Assembly: GCA_920105625.2 (NCBI GenBank)
Contig: OV050030.1
Coordinates: 30,498,516-30,562,515 of the forward strand
Origin: Clusia tigrina
Taxonomy: Eukaryota > Arthropoda > Insecta > Diptera > Clusiidae
Direction: 5' to 3'
Length of the DNA: 64,000 nt
Position 1 is the first letter of the stretch. Each line of letters begins with the position of its first letter. The position numbers were made by a program, and so were the translations under genes. This document shows, piece by piece, positions 1-10,976 of this stretch. The notes below the pieces were generated by a model. The model was not told the DNA's origin, searched no databases, and saw only the letters and a program-made list of their open reading frames with translations.

Positions 1-192
1 TTGGTAGAAGAGGAGAACGGCCGGTTCTGTCAGCAGTGAATGAAAAACGCACGGTGGGACCTTTGTAATCCCTCTATAAAGAGCACTTATATTGTGTTAG
101 CCTCTTTAAAAGCTTATTCCCATCCACGAGCCAATTTCAAAATCCCTCACAAGATGATAATCTTAATCGCCCAAGTGAAGTTTTACCTTGTA

Positions 193-1478
193 CGAGGGCG
201 GATTGATATTGAAGCTACCTAAGTAGGAAAAAAGCATTTTTTTTTTCAAAAACCATTTATTTCTCAACATAGTCTCCTTTTACTTCGACACACTTAGTAA
301 GACGATATTCCAACTTTTTTATACCATCTGAATAATACGATTTCGGGAACCCCTCAAAATACGCGTTAGTTTCGGTAATCACTTCTTCGTTTGAGATGAA
401 TCTTTCTCCTGCGAGCCATTTTTCAAGTTTAGAAACAGGAAAAAGTCACTAGGAGCTAAATCTGGACTATAAGGTGGATGATTAACCAATTCGAAGTGTA
501 TTTCACGTAATTTTAGCATCGTATCTAATGCTGTGTGAACCGGTGCGTTGTCTTGAAGAAAGAGCATTTTTTTCTTCTTTAAATGTGGTCGTTTTTCCTT
601 GATTGCATCAATCAATTGATCCAATAATGCACGATAATACTTTCCTGTGATTGTGGATCCTTTTTCAAGATAATCGATGAGCAATATTCCGTGTGCATCC
701 CAAAATACAGTGGCCATAACCTGCCAGCCGATTTCACTGCCTTCGCCTTCTTCGGAGCACTTCCACCGGCTTCCACCCATTGTTTCGATTGATTTTTGGT
801 TTCAGGTGTGTAGTGGTGGACCCACGTTTCATCAACAGTTATTAATCGACACCAAAAATCAACAGGATAACGCTTTATCATGTCCAAACACCGCTTTGAA
901 GTGGTCTGTCGAACTGGTTTTTGTTCGACACTGAGCAAACGCGGCACCCATCTTGCCGATAGCTTTTTCATATGCAAATGTTCATCCAAATGTTGAACAC
1001 ACGTTCATATGATATGTTTACCATTTCAACAATCTCACGCAACTTGACTCGGCGATCATTCATAACGATATCGAGGATTTTCTTGATATTTTCTTCAGTA
1101 ACCACCTCTTTTGGCCTTCCTGTTGATGGTATTGTTGCAGTGCTTGTTCGGCCGCGTTTAAATTCAGCAATCCAATATTTTACCATGTAATCTGACGGAG
1201 CAGACTCACCGTAATGTTTATCCAGCTTTTCTTTTGTCTCTTTCGCCGTTTTCCCTTTCAAATAATAGTGTTGAATCACTGCACGAAATTCGCTTTTTTC
1301 CATTTTTCAAGAAACACAAAAGTTGCTTACTTCAAACGACTACAAAAAATAAACTAATCGATGAATTTGGGTGAAATTTTAACAGCTGACGTTTGACAGA
1401 TCGCAATTTCTAAAAAAAAGGGTTTTGTGTTTGTGGTACCATCTAGCGCTAGGTAGCTTCAATATCAATCCGCCCTCG
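193..1478 (-). mobile_element. mariner (Tc1/mariner) DNA transposon, full length but dead
   Basis: A 1,286 bp element bounded by perfect 29 bp inverted terminal repeats at 193-221 and 1450-1478. A TA dinucleotide flanks each side (191-192 and 1479-1480), which is the mariner target duplication. Size, repeat length and TA target all fit the mariner family. The transposase inside resembles the irritans subfamily but is frameshifted. Perfect ends with a broken gene suggest a fairly recent copy that could at most have been moved in trans. Confidence 0.95.
257..1303 (-). pseudogene. mariner transposase, three frameshifts
   Basis: The reading starts at ATG 1301-1303 and would end at TAA 257-259, about the usual 345-350 codons. 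The first frame (1303 to about 985) carries the helix-turn-helix DNA-binding half with the SGRPKEVVT-like linker. The second (about 989 to 720) has WVP and the first catalytic Asp block VDETWVHHYTPE. The third (780 to about 400) has the second Asp in LQDNAPVH and the third in HPPYSPDLAPSDFF, giving the D,D34D signature of mariner nucleases. A fourth frame holds the C-terminus. Breaks lie near 985, 720 and 410. No single frame can make an active enzyme. The irritans assignment rests on resemblance of these blocks to known irritans elements and is not a computed tree. Confidence 0.92.
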
Positions 1479-1480
1479 TA

Positions 1481-1889
1481 TATGCAAAAGCGGAGCGTTG
1501 TATGGGCAAAGTATTAAATTTCCAAGCCCGTAAATGAACAACAGACCGGAACTTGAACCTCTCAACATTTGCCACTACGACATTTTATGTCATTGTCATA
1601 TCCTCCATTCTGATTCCGTTTGTTTGTATTACAGAACTTTATGACTTAGCAGTCCAGTTAGCCGAGATCCGAGGTTGACATTCACAGTTTCATCCCCTTT
1701 TGAAGGCTCTGAAGCTTCTTACTTTCTATAATTACTTTTTTCTTCACCTTGAATGAGAATCAACAAATTAGTACCATTTCGAAATGAACTTAATATTCCA
1801 TGTGATTTGGTGGCATTCATACGAAAGTGTCCGTACAAAAATCTACTCAACGATCGAGGGATTTATTATTTTGATATTGAAATTATATC
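1481..1889. other. unassigned intergenic sequence
   Basis: About 400 bp between the mariner and the Helitron relic. I see no open frame with family resemblance, no RNA gene and no clear repeat. Confidence 0.5.
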
Positions 1890-2832
1890 CATCTTCGCCT
1901 CTCCAGAACATCAACGAGTAGCGCAATGAATCGTACGAACGGTGTGTTTCGCTGATACGTTGCAGTTGTCCATTATTGCGGGGGTAAGACCGATATCACG
2001 CGATTTCATGTGTTCACCGACAACAATAATAGCAACTTCATCAACAGTTGGAGCATTGAATTGTCGTTCGAATGCTCCGGTGGCTCGTTTATCCGCTTTG
2101 ATTACAATTTTGTAATCATCCGATTCTCTCCAACGGAGTTTTAAACAGTCGAACCAATTCATTATTGTCATGGAGTAGTCATTGTAACTTTTCAATGGTA
2201 TCACAATTGGTTCTATCATAGAGATTATCACGGGGACTTGTTTCATCGCACTCAGTTCCAATGAAATAAATTCGAAGAAAATTATACTCTCCATTGAAGG
2301 CAGGCGGTAGTAATGCTCCAACACGGTGGTGTACTTGCCCTTGAATCAGTTTGGCAGAAAGTCAATTAAGAATTGATAAATTGATAAAACGAATGTATAC
2401 TCTGTCGAGCAGGAATTACCTTCAATCGGATTCTATCCAACTTCGTCGATAATTGTGGCCGCAAATGCAGTCATTTGGAAATATCCGTTGTAACTTTGAA
2501 CGTTCGCTAAAAATAAGTTGTTTTTATTCTCTTGTTACGCCTTCAAGGAAAGTTCGCAATGGTTCAGGTGGCGATGGCAATGACGGTAAATTCATCTTGC
2601 CACTGAGGCACTGCAATCCAGGTGTCTCTTCCGCAAATTTTATTGCGTTGCAATAAGCACACACAACATCCATTGGTCCAGTTTGAACAGAAGAATGAGA
2701 GCGGTAGACAACTGTGCAATCATCTTGAAACGCTACTATAATCGACATTGCCGGCACTTCTTCTTTGTCGTCTATTTGCATGGGCTCGTTATTGATTTTG
2801 AATGAAAGAGTGTTCAAATCGATTAGCTCCAT
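1890..2832 (-). pseudogene. Helitron Rep/helicase N-terminal relic
   Basis: Reading on the minus strand, 2832 to about 2524 gives a peptide with the cysteine pair motif VVCAYCNAIKFAEETPGLQC, then GKMNLPSLPSPPEPL, the recognisable Helitron-like N-terminal segment. The next 200 bp continues in other frames with YNGYFQMTAF-like residues. From 2324 to 1911 come the stretches APTVDEVAIIVVGEHMKSRDI and a degraded HRSYDALQYP-like end. Order and spacing match the amino-terminal third of the Helitron protein, but stops and frameshifts interrupt it and the Rep HUH and helicase motifs are absent. It is a truncated, dead copy. I could not place the terminal TC or CTRR hairpin ends. Confidence 0.75.
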
Positions 2833-2999
2833 GGGTTTTTTTTCCGAAGGGAGGGGAAATTTTCAGAAAGACACGAGTACGGTGTACGCACCACCCAAGA
2901 GTGTGAGATTTTTACTCACTAAAACCGCCTCCCTAACCCAACAGTTACGCTAAGCCTCAAAAGCCTGGTAGAGATTTAGGAAGGGTATTAAACAGATAT

Positions 3000-3660
3000 A
3001 CAAAGATAACTACTTGCGGTTTGTTATTTTCGATATCAACATATTGAAACGTGATTGCATATCAGTGAAACGGGATTGCATACTTTTAGGATTCCATCTG
3101 GAGTTTGAGAATGAGTGCACCACCCTGTGTGGTTATTTGTCAAGACACAATCCATTCGAATAAAAGCTTCTTTCGTTGTAGAGATTGTGGTGTAAAGAAA
3201 TATCTCGAAAGTAAGAACTTCCTGTATAAAGTTCTAGAAACATCGAGAAAATTCTACGCTATTGTAGAAATTTCCACCTCAACCATTCGAAACTATAAAA
3301 GCACAAGACTGTGCAAAGTAAAAGACATTCGAACAGAGATCTTAACAGTGTGTACATCGTGCATTATAAATCGAAGCAGCAGTATTTGTAATTGTGATTT
3401 GCAAAGTGATGAAATTACTTATTAAATAAAGTGACTAATGGTTTGTGAAGTAAAGTGCAAATTGTAACCAAGTAAACTTTAAGCCTAATATTAAGTTTGT
3501 AAATAGCAATAATTAAATAGAGTTAGTTATTTTAATTTAACCCGCGATTGTTTGATTACTACACGATCCAGTGGTACGAATCCGAGTACAGAGAGTTAGA
3601 GTAAATTGTCAGGAGGGCAATTTCGTAACAATATATTGGAATTCATGCAAACAAATCTCC
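3000..3660 (+). other. unassigned sequence, possible LTR and leader
   Basis: A 660 bp block with no recognisable protein. A frame at 3105-3425 is open but resembles nothing I know. The composition, with an AATAAA at about 3424 followed by an A/T-rich stretch, a sharp ACA at about 3563 and then TGGTACGAATCCGAG, is what an LTR end followed by a primer-binding site might look like. I could not find the matching 5' boundary or a target duplication, so this is only a suggestion. Confidence 0.25.
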
Positions 3661-3866
3661 TCTGAAACTAAATTGAAATCATAACACACTCTACGAAACA
3701 GCGCAAAATCTAAATAGTTCGATTACAAGGATGGAGATAAAAGTGAAAAAGAGTGAAATTCCTTGTTCTTCTTGCAGAAGCATTAAAAAGTGGAGAATGC
3801 CAAGCAAAAAGCTACTTCTTATTTCACAGATTTTAAGAGAGGGGAGACGAATACGTTTAAGAAGAC

Positions 3867-6113
3867 TCACATAAGAGGGAAGTTGGAAAGAAGTGTTTCA
3901 TGTAAAGGCTTTTGAAGTGATTCAATGGCATCAGAGTAACAGGCATATCTAGGACACCAAACAACACTTGCGTATTGTAATGATGGCCGTACCAGGGAAG
4001 TGTACAGAAGTTTGATAATAAAGGGGTCTTTGAACTCCTTTGCCCAACGTTTTATGAAGCGTAGAGTCAGAGAAGCTTTGTTAACTATAGTTGCAACGTG
4101 TTTACCAAAAGTAAGTTTTTGGTCAAAGGTCACACCTAAGTCGTACATATGGTAAACGGATAACAATGGTTGATTGACAATGAAGTAAGGATGGGCAGAG
4201 TGGGATGATCTGGAAAAACACATATGTGTTGGGGTCCGTATCTGCTTGTCGGCGAGAGACGTCCTCTGGAATATCCTGTCGCGGCTTGTCCTGCGCGGGA
4301 ACCTGTAAACCTACACCACTTTCTTAAATGAGCACTGCACTCTTTTAGGTTTAAAATAACAAGAGCTTTATTCTTAAAATGCTAGTTCTTATATACTGTT
4401 TACAAATAAACATTACAGTCTACGTCTTCACTTTTCTGGTGTTCCAGTTACGCAATTGTTACTTGGTGTCAGTTGCTCAAGCCCGCTGACCTACTGCAAG
4501 TAAAAGTGTCGTCGGTGCATTCTAAATGCCCCTCGTCAGCTTGATTGCGGAACTGTGACACCCTAAAAGTTTACATCATAATTAATGAATAGTTACTGTT
4601 CATTTTCAATATTTGCACCCTAAAAATATGTGCGTTCTTAATGAATTTAATAGGAGCCGGTGCTGTGAGTCAACTACGCGTAAGTAGCTTGATTCTAACT
4701 CACAACATATGTATGCATTTCTTGTAGTTCAGTTGCATACAATTTATGTTGCACCAGTCACGAAGAACATTTAAATCATCTTGAAGCAACTGCGATTTAT
4801 TTGGATTATTAAATTAATGAACAATTTTTACGTCATCAGCAAACATAAGAATGTTGCAATGGGATATACGCGAAGGAACGTCGTTTATAAAAATTGAAAA
4901 TAGTAAGAGACCAAGGTGGCTCGCCTGAAGACACAGGAAATTCATCTGATAATAGTCCTTTAGATAACACCTGTTGGGTAGGCTGTGACAAATATGATAT
5001 TACCCATTTTAAAAGGAATGGTGGGAAGCCAAACCTAGAGAGTTCAAGGAGGAGAACTCTATGGTTTACTACATCAAATGTCTTACTAAAATCAGTATAA
5101 ATAACGTCTGTTTTCATACCCTTAGCAAAGCCATCTATCACACGGCAAGAAAATTCCAGCAGATTAGTGACAGTTGACGTTCCAGGCAGGAAACCGTGCT
5201 GTTGGGAACTGATAAACGTATGAGCACAGAACGAAATTTGAGATGTTACGATTGCTTCCAGTAACTTAGGAAGAATACTAAGTTTCGCAATCCCACAGTA
5301 ATTGGATATTGCAGATTTACTGCCCGATTTATGTAGCGGTAAAATATATAAATTTTTCCACATATCTGGAAAATGACCATATATAAGAGAAGCACTAAAA
5401 AGAGAAGTAATCGGAGAGACAAGCTCAAGACAACACTGATTAAGAACAAAAGAAGAGAGATGATGATGAGAAGAGGAGGAAGAAGCAGCACCCAAACGTT
5501 TAGGAATACATTGCTGGAATGCATCTAACAAGGTCCGGTTAAACAAAACCACTGCACAATATTAATCTCGCACGGGGACTGAGGAGAGGATATCTCCAAG
5601 AGGGCAGTCCAGTCTGTACGATTAAACAACTCCTTCAATTTATTCAAATCAGCCCGCTTATAATCAAAAGATTCGACAGATAAATGATCTACACAACTTG
5701 ACCTTAATAAAGGCAATCTGGCAGACACCTGCAACGTTGGATGGTGAGGGTCTTCAGGAAACACCAAAGGATCACCAGAGGAAATTGAAATAAATTCCAT
5801 TTCTTCCACAAAGACCAGATCAAGAAGTCTACCCATCTTTGTTGTTCCATTATGTGTGGTTCATAACGCACGAATTTGGACATGGTGAGCAGGTCTTTGT
5901 TCTTTCCATAGATATCTCTCATCTTGACTAATGTTCGTACGATAAATCGCCGTTCTTTGTGCACAACGACAACGTCGACCAATATTTGATATTCTGATTG
6001 GTGGCGTTATGAAGAAAGATAAGCTTGGGATACGATGAACACAAAGCACGAATAGTCTCAAACAATTCACAAAAAACGGGAACTAACCGCTTCTTACGAA
6101 ATTGTTGAAACAA
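3867..6113 (-). pseudogene. LINE endonuclease/reverse transcriptase relic
   Basis: A decayed non-LTR retrotransposon read on the minus strand. From about 6113 to 5840 is a poorly preserved endonuclease region. 5836-5525 contains MGRLLDLVFVEE and PEDPHHPTL, typical of the endonuclease end in jockey-like LINEs. 5552-4920 is the reverse transcriptase fingers and palm: ISNYCGIAKLSILPKLLEA, QQHGFLPGTSTVTNLLEF, DVIYTDFSKTFDVVNH. A frameshift near 4925 breaks the GVPQGS block, and the catalytic FADD follows in another frame near 4830. 4223-3867 is the thumb region (DLGVTFDQKLTF, FIKRWAKEFKDPFIIKLLYTSLVRP). A 481 bp LTR at 4227-4707 splits the gene, and both sides read on in the same frame if it is ignored. 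Confidence 0.88.
4227..4707 (-). mobile_element. solo LTR of a Gypsy-like retrotransposon
   Basis: A 481 bp insertion that starts TGTTGGGG and ends CACAACA, giving the canonical TG...CA with 5 bp inverted ends. It is flanked by a direct 4 bp duplication TATG (4223-4226 and 4708-4711). It interrupts the LINE frame exactly: without it and one TATG the codons around Ile-His-Met-Cys join without a shift. On the minus strand it has a TATATAAG box (about 4385-4395) and a downstream AATAAA (about 4370), so transcription ran on minus. No internal domain is left, as expected after recombination between two LTRs. The 4 bp duplication fits Gypsy-type elements, but the family is not identified. Confidence 0.88.
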
Positions 6114-6119
6114 AATGCA

Positions 6120-7061
6120 ATGAACAAATCATTATTTGAATGCGTAGTGGACGTTGACCGATGAACGATGAAAAAAAAAAAAACACAAAATAATCTAAAA
6201 TTTTAGATGCATTCAATTCACTTCATCAATTTAAACGGAATGTCATGAACAAGTCGCAATCGGAATAACAATGGAAAATTGTCTGCAATAAAACTCTGTG
6301 CGCAAACAACCGAATCAGCTGATTGTTTCCAAGGAAAAGACTGCTCAATTGAATCAACTGCCAAAGAACAACACCGACAACGCTTTCTAACGATATAAGC
6401 GAAAAATCATTAGCTATTAACAGCGCCACGTGTTGTACATGAAATGTGCTAACAAACGATTTTTTGGACTTTCCGACTTTCTCGGTGGAATTTTCCGAAT
6501 TTTCTCTCCATATAAACCTGAACTTTTCCAAGACAAATACTTGAAACATAAATCATGGAAACCCTTTAAGTCAATCTCGAGTTATGACATCACACCCTCT
6601 GAGCCACTCTCTTTGATATATACGAGTATAGATTAGATCTGGGGTCATCCTCGAGCGTATAACTAATGGACTAAGAGGAAGCTAGTTGTAATATTTGCGT
6701 ATATCTGATACAATATCACGATATGATCGACAACTTCAGGATTGATACTTTTCCTGTCGGGTAATGTTCCTTCAACTCCGGTGTTCATTCTCTACCATTT
6801 TAATAGTGGCTAATTCTATAACGTCAATATTATCCAATCGACTGGTGCCTAATAATTTACAATCTTCCAAGTAATTTATAATCTTCCATGAGTTTATTTG
6901 TATAATAAAATAATTGCTGAGTAACTGATAAACTGTAGACGGGCGCAACAGACATTCTTATGGAACAACTAAATTTTTGGAATATCAGTCGACTGCGGCA
7001 AGGCTTGGCAAAGGTGGCCCACTTTAACGGTAGTTAAATAAATAAATTATTCAAACATAAA
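6120..7061. other. unassigned sequence upstream of trypsin gene 1
   Basis: About 940 bp without a recognisable gene. A TCAGTC initiator-like hexamer lies at 6985-6990, 77 bp before the trypsin ATG, but I see no convincing TATA box at the usual distance, so the promoter is not assigned. Confidence 0.4.
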
Positions 7062-7904
7062 ATGAAAGTGATTTGGATTTCCTTGCTTTTGGTGGCGGCC
7101 TCAACAGGCGCAACTATTGAGCGTATTAACATCATCGCGCCGAAAGTGCTGCAGCCTGTCCCTCCAGAGGGCCGGATTGTTGGCGGCAAAGACACGAATA
7201 TTGCTGTGCATCCGCATCAGATCAGCTTGAGGAAAAAGAGCCTTCTAGGACTTGGGCTGTCGTATTCTCACAGCTGTGGCGGCAGCATTTATTCCGAAAA
7301 TATCGTCATTACTGCAGCACATTGTGTGGTGGCCACCGTTCCCAGCCAGTTCCAGGTCGTTGCTGGCAGTAATCACCGTCGTAGCAGTGATGGCATTATA
7401 GTACCTGTGAAGGAGATAATCTATCACGAAAATTACAACAAATCTACAACAGACAACGACGTAGCAATTCTGGTTTTGGGCGCTCCATTGCCCTTGAATA
7501 ACTTCGGCATAAATCCCATAGACCTGGCCAAAGATGAACCTGAAGTCGGTGCTTTAGCTACAGTAACCGGCTGGGGTACCACCAGTGCCGGAGGCATCGC
7601 TTCAGAAATTCTACAAGAAGTGAGAGTGCCCATCGTCAGCCAGGAGGATTGCAATAACGATTATGGTGCCGGCCGTATCACTGATGCAATGGTGTGCGCT
7701 GGTCTTCGTGGAGTCGGCGGCAAGGATTCATGCCAAGGTGATTCCGGTGGTCCTTTAGTGATCGATGGCAAATTAGCGGGTGTAGTTTCATTTGGAAGGT
7801 CATGCGCGGAACCCAAGTATCCCGGTGTGTATGCCAAGGTATCGTATTTGCGACCATGGTTATTGAAGAAAATTGCTCAGATTGAGTTGAGTTCGAAAAA
7901 TTGA
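7062..7904 (+). CDS. trypsin-like serine protease 1 (secreted, catalytic triad intact)
   Basis: A 280 aa, single-exon S1A protease. Residues 1-17 are a hydrophobic signal peptide. A propeptide follows, with activation cleavage at Arg38-Ile39 (RIVGG). The triad is His87 (TAAHC), Asp133 (NDVAIL) and Ser228 (GDSGGP). Asp222, six residues before the serine, corresponds to Asp189 and predicts cleavage after Lys/Arg. Six cysteines match the three usual disulfides. The substrate-binding strand reads SFGRSC where trypsins usually have SWGxGC, so Trp215 is Phe and Gly219 is Ser, which may narrow or shift specificity. The start is the only Met before the signal peptide. It is the first of four trypsin-fold genes on this strand, probably produced by duplication. 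Whether it is digestive or haemolymph cannot be read from sequence. Confidence 0.95.
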   Translation: MKVIWISLLLVAASTGATIERINIIAPKVLQPVPPEGRIVGGKDTNIAVHPHQISLRKKSLLGLGLSYSHSCGGSIYSENIVITAAHCVVATVPSQFQVVAGSNHRRSSDGIIVPVKEIIYHENYNKSTTDNDVAILVLGAPLPLNNFGINPIDLAKDEPEVGALATVTGWGTTSAGGIASEILQEVRVPIVSQEDCNNDYGAGRITDAMVCAGLRGVGGKDSCQGDSGGPLVIDGKLAGVVSFGRSCAEPKYPGVYAKVSYLRPWLLKKIAQIELSSKN

Positions 7905-8566
7905 ATCGTAGTTGATTAAATTACGTATCCAAATAATTATAATTATGCATTGTTAATAACTGAGTAAGAAGTCACCCGAGTTTGCTGGAAGTTTTCTTTG
8001 AGGTTGCTGGAAATATGTTCTACTGTCTAAACATAATTGCTAAGTAAAGTATAGAGATCTTTGATGGAGAGTCGGACTACCTTTGGTGTCACTTTGAAGA
8101 ATTAAATCTATGAAATAGTTTTGAGAATATGTTAGCCGAGGTCGCATGAAGTCATTTCACATTTAATAAGAGTTCCAGAGTACCCGATCTTTCCAGGAAA
8201 ATGAATTGTATCATTTTCACATTATCTGTGTGGTAGGTTGGTAGGAGTGGCCGCCTAGCTTGCCAAAAGCACACTTGAGCACTCTTAATGGCCCATTGTG
8301 ATACCACGGTGCGGCGCCGCTCAAGCACGGACTAAAAAGTTCTCTTACTTAAGATGGTGATAGTCAGCGCAAGGACAGCGCCGTATCTGTACGCCTATAA
8401 CAAATATTATTGATGATAACGAAATTGTAATCCTAAAGACTTGAATCCAGGTTATCCATAGCATCCCGTTCCTTTTTTTGTTTTTGGTCGTCTCCTGCTT
8501 TCAGATGAGGTTGGCAATCTTGGGGACTTCTGAGTTAACCTCAATTTCTTCTCACAATATCGAGAT
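7905..8566. other. intergenic sequence
   Basis: 3' flank of trypsin 1 and about 500 bp of unassigned sequence. A GGTAGGTTGGTAGG run at about 8232-8245 followed by G/C-richer sequence resembles a LINE 3' tail in inverse orientation, but no coding remnant supports it. Confidence 0.35.
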
Positions 8567-9310
8567 GATCACCTAGCATACCGATGGATCTCTCACAGAA
8601 GAGGGTTCCGGCGCGGGGGTATTTGGACCTAGATACAAATACTATGAATCCCTAGACAAATATACTAGAATTTTCCAGGCGGAAATCCACGCTATTGAGA
8701 GATGTGCACATTTCAACATTGAAAAAGGCTACGAGCCCAACAAAATTGCCATCTGATTGGATAGCCAAGCGGCCATTAGGGCACTTACCTCGTATCAGGT
8801 ATGGAAGTGCATCAAAAAACTGAATTTTCTTGGCTCACGGAACAAAGTGACCATTCTATGGGTTCCAGGACATACTGGCATAGAAGGGAACGAGGTTTCC
8901 GACGAACTTGCAAGGAAGGGGGCTGCAACACCCTTTATTGGCCCAGAACTCTTCTGTAGGCAAGGGCAACCTGTTCAACTAGCTTACGATCGATGAGGGA
9001 CGCCATAGGCACAAACACTGGGTTAACACAGGCATAAACTTAGGCACAAACACAGGGTTAAGGGTATCAAAGAGTCTGTTAGGGACATGCCACCTAAAAA
9101 GATTCGAATCACTCATCAATCTCTCTAAGAATAATCTTAGGATGATGACAGGCCTACTCACAGGACACTGTAAACTGAACTCGCATATGGTGAGGATGGG
9201 GGTCACCTGGGAAGGCTCATGCAGATTCTGTATGGAAGAAGATACAATGTCCGGCTCTCATACACACCCGCAGGAATCTTTCAGGGCTCTGCCAGTGATA
9301 TGCATGATCT
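8567..9310 (+). pseudogene. LINE 3' fragment: RNase H and C-terminal region
   Basis: Plus-strand remains of a non-LTR element. The frame starts with an HTDGS block near 8577, continues with GSGAGVF and FQAEIHAIERC, and hits an in-frame TGA at 8754-8756 just before DSQAAIRAL. It then has VTILWVPGHTGIEGNEVSDELARKGA, the classic retroelement RNase H Asp/His motifs. After a shift near 8990 come SLINLSKNNLRMMTGLLTGHCKLNSHM and CRFCMEEDTMSGSHT, the degenerate cysteine-rich tail. No reverse transcriptase domain is attached, so this is a 5'-truncated copy, as is common for LINEs. Confidence 0.85.
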
Positions 9311-9539
9311 GAAGCCAAAACTTGTCATCACGTTTATCCAGAGGATAGGACTCAAAGATGTACTTTGAACCTCTGATGGGGGCACAATAGATCGAAAGGT
9401 CGCGGTGCTTTAAATACCCTACACAATAATAATCGTGATGATGTCATAGTTAGTTGAGGGCTGGTAGATCCCCAGTGTTATGACTAAGGCACTGAACGAT
9501 TCTTCTTAGACGTCATTTAAATTCTTTTCGTCGCGGATT

Positions 9540-10445
9540 GTGTAAGCTCTTATATTGTGCACTCATAGGGTATTGCGGTATTCACGTAGGTATTGAAAAT
9601 CCTCACTTTTATTTACCTCGACAATCCCTTCGAACTTCAAACCCTTCTCAAAGTATAAATGGTTTTCGAGCATGGTTTTGGGATCATCGAAATCCTCGCC
9701 TGGGCCACAATTCTTTGTATTGGTATATTTCAAGTATCGAAATGAGTCAACATCCTCAATGATGGTATTGTGCAAGGCTTCGGATGATGCTGATAAGGTT
9801 GGCCTTCATTATATGTATCTGCATGCCTACTTGGTTAGTATTTTGTTGTAAAAGCTCAAATTCGTTGATATAGTAAAAAATGTGGATCACTTCACAGAAA
9901 TTGTCGTCGGAAAAAATGGGGACCACTTCACAGAAACTGGCGTCGTAGTCCGGTTCTTTTAGTTTTCAAAATTTCTCCATCGTGGAGCGTCGAGATCTAC
10001 CATGGTATTTGGTCGATATTTCACATACTTTATCATGCCAAGCGGAACCAAAGCAGGAAGAGGCCAGATCCTTGCTGTCCACCAATACGAATATCGATTT
10101 TAAAGGGAATCACTTCCATATTCCTTTGAAGAAGACTGAGTTTTCTGCTTCATAGTACAAGTTCTCTTTATAATGTTCATGATGATTTCTGGGATTCCTT
10201 AGCAGTTGATTGAACTACACAAGCATTTCCTTGTGGGTCGAAAGTAGGCCAGTGTTCAAATGGTGGATCAAAAATTGAAGTCTATGTAGACCAGATATGA
10301 GGAGGAGCTGAACTTATTTGCTTATTCAACAATTGTCCTTAACGTTGTTATGTGGTTAGAGTAGAAATGCCACTCTCGATTGAAAGCATCTTCCGATCGA
10401 ATGGTCTTGGATAGCGGCGAAAATATTTCCAAGTGCGAGCACCTT
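9540..10445 (-). pseudogene. unidentified protein-like relic
   Basis: The minus strand gives protein-like peptides of ordinary composition, broken by frameshifts and stops: AFNREWHFYSNHITTLRTIVE near 10370, DPPFEHWPTFDPQGNACVVQST near 10260, AWHDKVCEISTKYHGR near 10030, FYYINEFELLQQNTNQVGMQ near 9860, and an open 70-codon stretch at 9775-9563. I do not recognise the family. The average peptide quality suggests an old pseudogene or an unknown transposon protein rather than random sequence. A near repeat of CTGTGAAGTG(G/A)TCC occurs twice at about 9890-9950. Confidence 0.3.
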
Positions 10446-10976
10446 TCGAATTGTGTTAAAAAATATAGTTCCGAATCAATTTAATTTTTATTTTTTTTTG
10501 TAGAATCTCATTATCCATTCGATCCAGGAGTTGATTGATCTAAATGTATATCTACTAAACACTATCTCTTTAACCGTGATGGAACTCACCTAATCCATTA
10601 GATAGTTAAAAGAGTGTTATTACTTATGGACGCCTATTCGACGCAGTAGTTCTGGCGTACCGAAAACTTACGAGTACATACTTCATGTAAAAGTTTATTA
10701 GCCTCAGGATTTATATATTAAAACATGCTGATAATTTTTATAGCCTTCTGCACAGGTAACTTAAACCGGTTCATATTAAAACGAACGCAATCTACTACAG
10801 CTATTTAGTATTATTTTCTGATAATCTAATCGCCCGATTACTGCCACAATACGGATACATATATAGATTAATCGGTACTAGCGTTTGCCTGCCCATTAAG
10901 AATTATTGTCATCCAATAAAGTTTTGTTAGTGGTTCGCTTAGCTACATTTACCTTCAGCACCGTGAATGAGCGGCA
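10446..10976. other. upstream region of the protease homologue
   Basis: A/T-rich intergenic sequence. No TATA box could be tied confidently to the start at 10977. AATAAAG at about 10916 is the only TATA-like stretch in range. Confidence 0.35.

Noticed and set aside
5246..5524. Leu-rich 92-codon frame
   Set aside because: Alternate frame of the LINE reverse transcriptase region.
8228..8250. GGTAGGTTGGTAGG as a LINE tail
   Set aside because: No adjacent coding remnant in the expected orientation.
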